Translations under genes and position numbers: made by a program
In this document: in pieces, positions 5,650 to 11,713 of the stretch
How the letters are laid out: each line of letters starts with the position of its first letter
Numbering within the stretch: the stretch's first letter is position 1
DNA from: Gemmatimonadota bacterium
GTDB taxonomy: Bacteria > Gemmatimonadota > Gemmatimonadetes > Longimicrobiales > Longimicrobiaceae
NCBI GenBank assembly: GCA_019348265.1
Contig: JAHWJV010000063.1
Coordinates: 1-11,713 of the forward strand
DNA: 11,713 nt
Reading direction: 5' to 3'
Notes under the pieces: generated by a model
Seen by the model: only the letters and a program-made list of their open reading frames with translations
What the model was told of the DNA's origin: nothing
The model's database searches: none

Positions 5650-8130
5650 ATGATTCTCAAGCCTACCGGCCGCGCTCCGCACCAGGCCGCCCCCGTCCAG
5701 CACCACCACGCGCCCAACGCGGCGCTCCTGATCGACTTCGACAACGTCACCATGGGGATTCGTAGCGACCTGGGCAAAGAGCTCAAGTCGCTGCTCAACT
5801 CGGAAGTGATCCGCGGAAAGGTCGCGGTACAGCGGGCGTACGCCGACTGGCGCCGCTACCCGCAGTACATCGTGCCGCTCGCGGAGTCCTCGATCGATCT
5901 GATCTTCGCCCCCGCCTACGGATCCTCGAAAAAGAACGCGACGGACCTGCGCATGGCGATCGACGCCATCGAGCTCGTCTTCACCCGCCCCGAAATCGGG
6001 ACCTTCATCCTGATGACCGGCGACTCCGACTTCTCCAGCTGCGTGCTGAAGCTGAAGGAGTACGGGAAGTACGTGATCGGCGTGGGGATGCGCGAGTCCT
6101 CGAGCGACCTGCTCATCCAGAACTGCGACGAGTATTACTCGTACCACTCGCTCTCGGGGCTCACCCGGGCGGGGGAGGTCGAGGAGTCGCAGGAAGATCC
6201 GTGGGTGCTGGTGAAGCGCGCCGCGCAGCAGATGGTCGCCAACCGCGACGTGATGCGCACCGACCGCCTCAAGCAGGTGATGCTCGAGCTGGACCCCGGG
6301 TTCGACGAGAAGAAGATCGGATACAGCAAGTTCTCGCGCTTCGTGCAGGAGGCGGGGACCAAGGGGTTCGTCAAGCTGCGGAAGGGCGAGAACGGGCAGT
6401 ACGAGATCATGGCGGATGGCGAGGACGGGGGCGAGCGCGTCGCCGAAGCGGCGCCGGCGCGGGATCGCGAGGACCGTCCGCGCGGCCGCGGTCGCGGGCG
6501 GGATCGTGATCGTGGCCGGTCCGAGGGACGTCGCGAGATGATCGATCTCCCGCCCGCCGCCGAGGCACGCCCGGAGCCGAGGGATGAGCCTGTGGCCGAG
6601 CCGGAGGCGGAGAGCCCGCGCGCAGCCGCGCCGGTCGCCCCGACCGAAAGCCTCCGCGAGATCGAGGTTCCGACGGGGAGTGCAGCCGAGTCGCCTCAGG
6701 CCGGGGACGCCGCCCCGCCCGCCGCGCCGGCAACGCCGGCCCTCAACGAGGCGTACTCCCTGCTCCAGGAGGCGGTCCGCAACCTGGCGGGCGGCGCCGG
6801 GAAGTCCGTTCGAGATGGCGACGTGAAGCGCCGGATGCTGTCCATGGCCCCCGGGTTCGACGAAGCGGCGCTCGGGTTCAGCAAGTTCACCCGCTTCCTG
6901 CGCGAAGCGCATGATGCCGAAGTGATCGACCTGAAGCGGGTGAACGGCGGGAACTTCGAGGTCTCGCTTCCGACGAGCGGCAAGCGGCTTCCCGCGCCGA
7001 AGCTGCAGGCCGGCGCTGCCCCGGTTGCGGCGGAAGCAGCACCGGAGGTGGCCGAGCGCCCTCTCGAGCTCCAGGAGCGCGCGCCGAGGGAGCAGCCGGC
7101 GGCCCAAGCCGAGCCCGCGCAGGAGCCCGTTGCGGAGCGCGCTCCGCAACGGCCAGCGCCGGCCGAGCGCGCGCCGGCGCGTCCCGAGCCGAGGGCGGTG
7201 CCCGCCCCGACGCCGGCTCCGATTGCTCCGATCGGCGCAATCCGTGGCCGCAGGGGTGGCCGAGGGCCGCTCCTGGAAGGTCCGCCGCCGATTCTGCCGG
7301 GCCAGGCGATCCCGGTTTCCCGTCCGGCTGCTGCGGCGGCGGAAGCTCCAGCGATGGCGGAGGTCGCTCCCGCGCCCGCGGCTGCGCAGGCTGCTCCCGC
7401 TCCGGCGGCGGGTGCGGACGCACCCGCCCAGGAGGATGGTGGCGAGGCGCGCTCGCGCCGCGGTCGCCGCGGCAGGGGCAGGGGCCGTGGAGACGAGGCC
7501 GCACCCGCGGCCGAGAGCACGCCGGCTGTCGAGACAACACCGGAGCCGCAGGCGGCCGCTCCCGCGGCTGACGAGGCGCCGACAGGTGCTCGGCGCGGCC
7601 GGGGCCGCGGACGTGGTGCTGCGGCCGACGCGCCGACGGCTGCCGAGGTAGAGTCCGCGAACGGTGCGCAAGCGCCGGAGAGCGCCGCTGGACCGGCGAA
7701 GCGTGGGCGGAGCCGGTCGCCGGCTGGTCGCGGTGGTCGTGGTCCGGTGAAAGCGGCGGGATTCTCCCCGGCCAGGCTCGGTCTCCCAGAGGGTCGAGAG
7801 GCCGTGATCGCATACATCACCGGTTCATACCGCGGCGTCGGGGCGAAAACCGCGGAAGCACTGGCCGACGCGCTTGGCGATGATGTATTCCGCACGCTGC
7901 AGGAGGATCCGGATCGGATCCGGACGCTGCTCGGCGACCGGCGCGCGGGCACACTCCTCGAACAGTGGGGAGACGACTACGCCCAGCGTCACGCGAACGC
8001 TGCCCCCGCGGCGCCGGACCAGGCCGCCGAGGAGGTGCGGGGTCCGCGCGCGGCGGACAAGCCTCGGGCGAAATCGCGCGGTCGGCGCGGTGGCCGTGGC
8101 CGGCCCAGGAAGAACCCGACCGGCGCCTGA
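5650..8130 (+). CDS. NYN (PIN-like) nuclease with two LOTUS/OST-HTH domains, RG-rich linkers and C-terminal helix-hairpin-helix
   Basis: An 826-residue multidomain protein. Residues 24-168 are an NYN/LabA-like PIN-fold domain: LLIDFDNV (acidic Asp29, Asp31), NATDLRMAID (Asp99, Asp105) and LMTGDSDF (Asp125, Asp127) give the acidic cluster expected for metal-dependent RNA cleavage. Residues 184-254 and 364-440 are two OST-HTH/LOTUS domains, both with P-GFDE-x-x-x-G-(Y/F)-SKF-x-RF. LOTUS domains bind RNA, in some cases G-quadruplexes. Ala/Pro/Glu-rich linkers carry RG tracts at about 275-297, 532-539, 601-614, 648-656 and 685-698. Residues 711-785 resemble a helix-hairpin-helix (YRGVGAKTAEAL), and the tail at 810-821 ends in an AT-hook-like GRGRPRK. 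ATG at 5650 is chosen because upstream in-frame codons, from a TTG at 5566, only read through the intergenic repeat. NYN plus OST-HTH is known in bacteria. The RG-HhH extension is the unusual part. RNase function is inferred. Confidence 0.88.
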   Translation: MILKPTGRAPHQAAPVQHHHAPNAALLIDFDNVTMGIRSDLGKELKSLLNSEVIRGKVAVQRAYADWRRYPQYIVPLAESSIDLIFAPAYGSSKKNATDLRMAIDAIELVFTRPEIGTFILMTGDSDFSSCVLKLKEYGKYVIGVGMRESSSDLLIQNCDEYYSYHSLSGLTRAGEVEESQEDPWVLVKRAAQQMVANRDVMRTDRLKQVMLELDPGFDEKKIGYSKFSRFVQEAGTKGFVKLRKGENGQYEIMADGEDGGERVAEAAPARDREDRPRGRGRGRDRDRGRSEGRREMIDLPPAAEARPEPRDEPVAEPEAESPRAAAPVAPTESLREIEVPTGSAAESPQAGDAAPPAAPATPALNEAYSLLQEAVRNLAGGAGKSVRDGDVKRRMLSMAPGFDEAALGFSKFTRFLREAHDAEVIDLKRVNGGNFEVSLPTSGKRLPAPKLQAGAAPVAAEAAPEVAERPLELQERAPREQPAAQAEPAQEPVAERAPQRPAPAERAPARPEPRAVPAPTPAPIAPIGAIRGRRGGRGPLLEGPPPILPGQAIPVSRPAAAAAEAPAMAEVAPAPAAAQAAPAPAAGADAPAQEDGGEARSRRGRRGRGRGRGDEAAPAAESTPAVETTPEPQAAAPAADEAPTGARRGRGRGRGAAADAPTAAEVESANGAQAPESAAGPAKRGRSRSPAGRGGRGPVKAAGFSPARLGLPEGREAVIAYITGSYRGVGAKTAEALADALGDDVFRTLQEDPDRIRTLLGDRRAGTLLEQWGDDYAQRHANAAPAAPDQAAEEVRGPRAADKPRAKSRGRRGGRGRPRKNPTGA

Positions 8131-8132
8131 TC

Positions 8133-8825
8133 GTGGTCGCGAACAGTTCGACGAGCGCCGTGCCGCCGAGAGGCTCACGGCGCTCCGTCCATTCGGCACC
8201 TCCCGCTTCAGCGCTCCCGGTCTCCTTCTACGACAGGGGCGCGGACGAGGTCGCCCGCGATCTCCTCGGGTGCATGCTCGTCTCGGAGATCGACGGCCAG
8301 CGCGTGGTGGGGGAGATCGTGGAGACGGAGGCCTATGTCGGGGCGGACGACGAGGCGAGCCATGGACACCGACGGTTCGGCGTTACACGCCGAAACGCGG
8401 TGATGTACGGGCGGCCCGGCATCACCTACGTTTATCGCATCTACGGCATGCACTGGTGCGTGAACGCGGTGACCTCCACCGAGGGCTACCCGGCGGCGGT
8501 GCTGATCCGCGCCGCCCGCCCGATCGACGGTATGGACGCGGCGCGGGCGCGCAGGCCCGGGCGGCCGGACCGCGACCTGATGCGTGGGCCGGCGAACCTC
8601 TGCCGCGCCATGTCCATCGATGGCCACCACAACGAGCACCCGCTCGCCTCGCCCCCACTCTGGATCGGGCCGGGAGTCGCCATCCCCGACGACCGTATCT
8701 CGCGCGGACCGCGGGTGGGGATCTCACGCGCGGTTGACGACCCGCTCCGCTTCTGGATCCGAGGAAGCGAATGGGTGTCCGGGCGCGTCCCGCGCGAACC
8801 CTCAACGGAACCTGTTCCCTCGTGA
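8133..8825 (+). CDS. DNA-3-methyladenine glycosylase (AAG/MPG family)
   Basis: A monofunctional base-excision glycosylase that flips out alkylated or deaminated purines (3-methyladenine, hypoxanthine) and hydrolyses the N-glycosidic bond. From GTG 8133 it has 230 residues, close to the usual bacterial 190-220. The catalytic block ETEAYVGADDEASH gives Glu66, Tyr68 and His77, with the same spacing as human AAG Glu125, Tyr127 and His136. TYVYRIYGMHW holds the DNA-intercalating tyrosine region, and RGPANLCRAM and RGPRVGISRA follow. The start is uncertain: GTG 8133 lies 2 nt after the previous stop and GTG 8160 is also in frame. Neither has a clear ribosome-binding site, so translational coupling to the NYN gene is likely. 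The first ~28 residues are Ser/Ala/Arg-rich and not part of the fold. The stop overlaps the next start. Confidence 0.9.
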   Translation: MVANSSTSAVPPRGSRRSVHSAPPASALPVSFYDRGADEVARDLLGCMLVSEIDGQRVVGEIVETEAYVGADDEASHGHRRFGVTRRNAVMYGRPGITYVYRIYGMHWCVNAVTSTEGYPAAVLIRAARPIDGMDAARARRPGRPDRDLMRGPANLCRAMSIDGHHNEHPLASPPLWIGPGVAIPDDRISRGPRVGISRAVDDPLRFWIRGSEWVSGRVPREPSTEPVPS

Positions 8826-9643
8826 TCACCGAGTACGACAACCTGATGGACTTCGCGGTCCGTACCGCCGAGCGCGCGGGTAAAATCACGCTCGAGCACT
8901 TTGGCCGGGCCGTGGTGGAGCGTAAGCTCGACGGCAGCGAGGTCACCGCCGCCGATCACGCCTCGGAGGAGTACATCCGGCAGAGGATCGCCGAGAAGTT
9001 TCCGGAGGACGGGATCGTGGGTGAAGAGGGTGCATCGGTCGAGGGGACGAGCGGCCGCCGCTGGATCGTCGATCCGATCGACGGCACCCGCTCCTTCGCG
9101 TGCGGCGTTCCGCTATTCGGCGTGCTCATCGCCGTGGAGGCAGAGGGCGTCCCGGTGGTCGGCTGCTGTCACCTGCCGGCGCTGCGCGAGATGATCGTCG
9201 CCGCCACCGGTGCGGGGGCGTGGCACAACGGCGGCAAGGCGGAGGTGTCGGAGGTCGACAGGCTCCAGGAAGCGCGAGTGGTCACCGGCGGGCTGGAGTA
9301 CTGGCGCGACTGGAGCACCGATGCGGGGAAGGAGGGCTGGACGCGGCTCGTGGGACGCACGCGCTTCGCACGAACCTGGGGCGATTGCTACGGCTACCTG
9401 CTCGTCGCTACCGGCCGCGCCGACATCCTCGCCGACCCCATCACGGGTTCGTACTGGGACTATGCCCCCATGCTCCCGATCATCACCGAGGCGCGCGGCC
9501 GGTTCACCACTCTCACTGGGACGGCGGTGGGGCCGTGGACGACCGCGCTCGCCAGCAACGGGCGGCTCCATGAAGCCGCCAGCGGGTGCTGGGACGTCGG
9601 CGACGACGCTCTCCAGGTGCAGGAGATTCTCGATCGCCACTGA
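8822..9643 (+). CDS. hisN: Inositol monophosphatase-family protein, HisN-type histidinol-phosphatase
   Basis: A 273-residue metal-dependent phosphatase of the IMPase fold. Metal ligands are seen in GEEG (Glu68/Glu69), DPIDGTRSF (Asp84, Asp87) and WDYAP (Asp213). The segment WIVDPIDGTRSFACGVPLFG is characteristic of the HisN subgroup, which dephosphorylates L-histidinol phosphate in histidine biosynthesis. Other IMPase subgroups usually have GTxNFxxG-type sequences there. No other his gene is present in the window, so another sugar or inositol phosphate substrate remains possible. GTG 8822 is preferred over the upstream in-frame ATG 8771: it gives a GTGA overlap with the glycosylase stop, and the protein then starts MITEYDNLMDFA, the usual family N-terminus. 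Likely co-transcribed with the two genes before it. Converges on the DUF1593 gene 36 nt away. Confidence 0.85.
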   Translation: MITEYDNLMDFAVRTAERAGKITLEHFGRAVVERKLDGSEVTAADHASEEYIRQRIAEKFPEDGIVGEEGASVEGTSGRRWIVDPIDGTRSFACGVPLFGVLIAVEAEGVPVVGCCHLPALREMIVAATGAGAWHNGGKAEVSEVDRLQEARVVTGGLEYWRDWSTDAGKEGWTRLVGRTRFARTWGDCYGYLLVATGRADILADPITGSYWDYAPMLPIITEARGRFTTLTGTAVGPWTTALASNGRLHEAASGCWDVGDDALQVQEILDRH

Positions 9644-9679
9644 TCGGCCATATTCACCAGGGGTTCCGGGGCCGCGCGA

Positions 9680-11020
9680 TCAGAGACCGTTCGCGCGCCG
9701 CGGCTCGGCGCAGCGTCGCATGCGGGCGGCGAAGTCGCGCAGGAAGTCCTCACGCCAACGGCTCACGGTTCGCGCGCCGAGGTGCGGCCCTTCAGCCATC
9801 TCCGGCGACGGGTCGTCGGTCCACCAGTTCGGCCACCGCTCCGACGGACGCGCCGCGGCTTCCGGTGGTGGGCGTACCGCGGTGATCTCGCCCAACGAGC
9901 CGTCCAGCGCCGCTACGTTGCTCCGGATGGTGTAGCGGTACAGGGCAGCATCCTTGGGGGAGAAGCGGAAGCGCACCGCGCCCTCTCCATCGATGTATCC
10001 GGGCAGCACCTGATTCTCGATCTCCAGGGTCGCTCGCGGTGCTGCAGGGGCGCCGGTACCGAATGCGAGGATCAGCTCGAGCACGCCGAACTGCTCGATG
10101 CGGTCGGCGCCGGCGGTCAGCCGCCGGAAGGTCGATTGAGAGCGGTCCCAGGCTCGCACGAATCGTCCGCCCCACCCGGGCTGCCATGGATCTTCTGGAC
10201 GGCCGGAGAGCAGCCACCCCACCGACGGCGTGTCCCCCATCTTCACCGTTTCCCCCAACTGGATTGCGAAGAAGCGGCCGAGCGCGCCTTTGCCCGCCAC
10301 GTGGGCCGCCACGAAGGCACTGTTGCCCCATTCCCCTCTCTGCTCCCCGCCGACGAACCAGCCGCGGTACGTGGCGTTCGACTCGATGATGCTCAGGCGC
10401 TGGTGGTGCGTCGCGATGTACTGGTACGCATCGGCGCTCCACTTCTTGTTCGGCCCGCCGATGAAGTAGACGCGCAGCTTCGGCAGGATGTCCGGTGCGT
10501 CGTGTAGCGCCTGCGCCAGATCCTCGATCCCGCCCCACACCAGCACGTAGAGCGGCCGCGCATCATCGCGCCGGGCGCACCGCACGAGCCACTCCGATCC
10601 CTCGGTCGTCCGACCCACCCCAGAGTAGCCCGGCCCTTCGATCGCGCCCTGCTTGCTGATCGAGCGTAGCCCGTCCGGGGTCGGGTACTCGTCGGAGTAG
10701 GTGCGCAGGCTGGCGTAGTCGCGCTCATAGTGGCCGATCACCTCGAGAATGTGCTGCTTCCTTCCGGGGCCGTACGGCGAGGATATCAGGCCTTCCAGGT
10801 CGAGGCTGTCCGCATAGACCAGCAGGTGCACCATGGACTGGAAGTCGTCGGGGTCCGTCCCGCCGATGTCGGTGGACACTACGACGCGGTCACGGCCGGC
10901 CGGCCGCGCTTGACGGGCCACGCTGGCCGCCGCGGACTCGACGTCGACGAGCCGAGAATGAATCGCCGCCCCCACAGACGCGCCGACGAATCTGCGGCGC
11001 GAGATCATGTCCCACTGCAT
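9680..11020 (-). CDS. Exported DUF1593 nucleoside-hydrolase-like protein
   Basis: A 446-residue protein with a twin-arginine-type start, SRRRFVGASVGAAI (7-20), suggesting Tat export. The N-terminal domain resembles nucleoside hydrolases: STDIGGTDPDDFQSMVHLLVY (Asp51, Asp58, Asp59) parallels the calcium-binding DxDxGxDD motif, and LVWGGIEDLAQAL and VYFIGGPNKKW follow in order. The C-terminal part, from about residue 320, is a beta-rich module ending in WPNWWTDDPSPEMAEGPH, typical of DUF1593 proteins, some of which are annotated as cellulose-binding (Sde182-like). Actual substrate is unknown: a glycoside or nucleoside in the periplasm is a reasonable guess. Both the N- and C-terminal blocks are intact. 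Start ATG 11020 is preferred over the inner ATG at 11008 because GGGGTG lies upstream, but both keep the signal. Convergent with hisN and divergent from dodecin. Confidence 0.87.
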   Translation of the reverse strand: MQWDMISRRRFVGASVGAAIHSRLVDVESAAASVARQARPAGRDRVVVSTDIGGTDPDDFQSMVHLLVYADSLDLEGLISSPYGPGRKQHILEVIGHYERDYASLRTYSDEYPTPDGLRSISKQGAIEGPGYSGVGRTTEGSEWLVRCARRDDARPLYVLVWGGIEDLAQALHDAPDILPKLRVYFIGGPNKKWSADAYQYIATHHQRLSIIESNATYRGWFVGGEQRGEWGNSAFVAAHVAGKGALGRFFAIQLGETVKMGDTPSVGWLLSGRPEDPWQPGWGGRFVRAWDRSQSTFRRLTAGADRIEQFGVLELILAFGTGAPAAPRATLEIENQVLPGYIDGEGAVRFRFSPKDAALYRYTIRSNVAALDGSLGEITAVRPPPEAAARPSERWPNWWTDDPSPEMAEGPHLGARTVSRWREDFLRDFAARMRRCAEPRRANGL

Positions 11021-11224
11021 GAGCGAAGCACCCCGGGAGTTGTCGAGTGTCGGGCAGCCAGGTGGCCACCGCCGTCTTCAGCCGCCGCTCGGCACACTGC
11101 GCCGCTGGCGCCTCTCTCCCGGCGCCGCGCCCTCCAGCGTAGCGCCTCGCCCGCCGCTGGAACACCCCTTGCGCGCTGGCCCCCCTCGGTTTGAATCATA
11201 CCCACGCGTGCTCGGGAGGATGTC
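11021..11224. promoter_or_regulatory. Divergent intergenic region between DUF1593 and dodecin
   Basis: These 204 nt must hold both promoters. For dodecin, TTGCGC (11169-11174) followed after about 18-19 nt by a GAATCAT-like -10 (about 11193-11199) is possible but weak. GGGAGG (11214-11219) is a good ribosome-binding site for the ATG at 11225. GGCGCC at 11107-11112 and 11121-11126 makes a small 6-bp inverted repeat of unknown meaning. No other structure stands out. Confidence 0.35.
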
Positions 11225-11395
11225 ATGTCGCAGGTCTTCAAGTCCGTCGATCTGGTGGGCGTATCGTCGGACAGTTTCGATGAGGCGGTTCGGGTGGCGG
11301 TGAAGCGGGCGGGCGAGACGATTCGCGGGCTGCAGTGGCTGGAAGTGCTGGAGCAGCGCGCGTATCTCGGCGGCGAGGGCGACGTCCGCGATTTC
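11225..11395 (+). pseudogene. Dodecin, flavin-binding protein, C-terminus lost at a chimeric junction
   Basis: Dodecins are ~70-residue proteins that assemble into hollow dodecamers storing riboflavin or FMN. The ATG at 11225 has a GGGAGG site 5 nt upstream and opens MSQVFKSVDLVGVSSDSFDE, then AV-x-x-A-x-x-RA-x-x-TI-x-LQWLEVLEQR. Trp38 sits where the flavin-stacking Trp of dodecins lies. About 57 residues up to GDVRDF (ending at 11395) fit the family. The expected final strand, typically QVTLKVGFRLE, is missing. Instead the frame runs open to the window end through the antisense of a dehydrogenase gene. The break is most simply an assembly join rather than a true mutation. Confidence 0.75.
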
Positions 11396-11713
11396 GGTCG
11401 GGCGGGCCGTGCGCCGGGCGACGATCCAGGGGGCCGCGCCGCCGTCGGTCGCGTCGTAACGCGCCTGCTCCTCCGGCGTCTCGGAGACGTTGATGTACCC
11501 CGGCGCGATGGCGTTCGCGCGGATGTCGAAGGGCGCCCATTCGGTCGCCATGCTCTTGGTCAGCCGGTTCAGCGCCGCCTTGGCCACCCCATAGGCGGTA
11601 TCGTTGGGCCAGACGTGCTCGGAGTGGACGGACGAGATGTTGATGATCGCGCCGCCGCCCCGCTCCGCCATCCGGCGCGCCGCGCGCTGCCCCAGGACGA
11701 ACGGCGCGGTGAC
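11375..11713 (-). pseudogene. Short-chain dehydrogenase/reductase, internal fragment (both ends missing)
   Basis: An SDR oxidoreductase fragment read from the right window edge: the frame is open through 11713, so the N-terminal Rossmann TGxxxGxG region lies outside. Present are GGGAIINISSVHS (with the catalytic Ser), YGVAKAALNRLTKSMATEW (the catalytic Tyr-x-x-x-Lys pair) and IRANAIAPGYI. The C-terminal ARPTEIADVAL should continue FLASD...VTGQ...VDGG, but similarity stops at about 11375, where dodecin sequence starts on the other strand. Cofactor-binding and substrate-loop ends are both lost, so no function can be claimed beyond NAD(P)-dependent oxidoreductase; it resembles glucose/3-oxoacyl-type SDRs. 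It probably belongs to a different source molecule from the middle of the window. Confidence 0.8.

Noticed and set aside
5524..7671. A 715-codon Arg/Leu-rich open frame on the minus strand
   Set aside because: It lies antisense to the NYN-LOTUS gene, is low-complexity with no recognisable domain, and reflects GC-rich third-position bias.
7825..8199. Minus-strand 124-codon open frame across the NYN-glycosylase boundary
   Set aside because: Antisense to two convincing coding regions and without recognisable features.
9673..9697. Hairpin CGCGCGA/TCGCGCG at the hisN-DUF1593 convergence as a terminator
   Set aside because: Only 7 bp with an 11-nt loop, no T tract, and it overlaps the end of the DUF1593 coding region; likely chance in GC-rich DNA.

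Overview
This is a roughly 11.7 kb GC-rich bacterial window that looks like a metagenome contig. Its middle, about 805-11395, reads as one coherent genome segment. Both ends appear to be foreign sequence joined inside genes: at the left a truncated alpha/beta hydrolase runs into the C-terminal half of 3-dehydroquinate synthase, and at the right a truncated dodecin runs head-on into a truncated short-chain dehydrogenase on the other strand. The first ~800 bases are extremely GC-rich and look actinobacterial. The middle is GC-rich but milder and carries AT-richer intergenic repeat elements. A Gemmatimonadota-like source is my guess for it, but nothing here proves the phylum.

Layout of the middle: aroB 3' part (+, to 1389) converges on a Rep/PcrA-type SF1 helicase (-, 1461-3653), with an inverted-repeat element between them. 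The helicase is divergent from an acyl-CoA synthetase (+, 3882-5483). Their shared control region holds two credible sigma-70-type promoters and a striking 38-nt inverted repeat built from the heptamer GGCTATC, one arm of which supplies the helicase start codon. A three-gene block follows on the + strand: a large NYN-LOTUS-LOTUS protein with RG-rich linkers and a C-terminal helix-hairpin-helix region (5650-8130), a DNA-3-methyladenine glycosylase (about 8133-8825) and a HisN-type phosphatase (8822-9643, GTGA overlap). It converges on an exported DUF1593 protein (-, 9680-11020), which is divergent from dodecin (+, from 11225).

The most interesting item is the NYN-LOTUS protein. Its architecture resembles that of eukaryotic RNA-silencing RNases such as MARF1: a PIN-like nuclease, two LOTUS/OST-HTH domains and RG-rich tracts. 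It adds a C-terminal helix-hairpin-helix and is tightly linked to a base-excision-repair gene. Two families of AT-richer intergenic repeats (the GGCTATC heptamer repeat and the ACTTTGAACTTTG element) also deserve genome-wide checking. No rRNA, tRNA, CRISPR array, transposase or phage gene was recognised.
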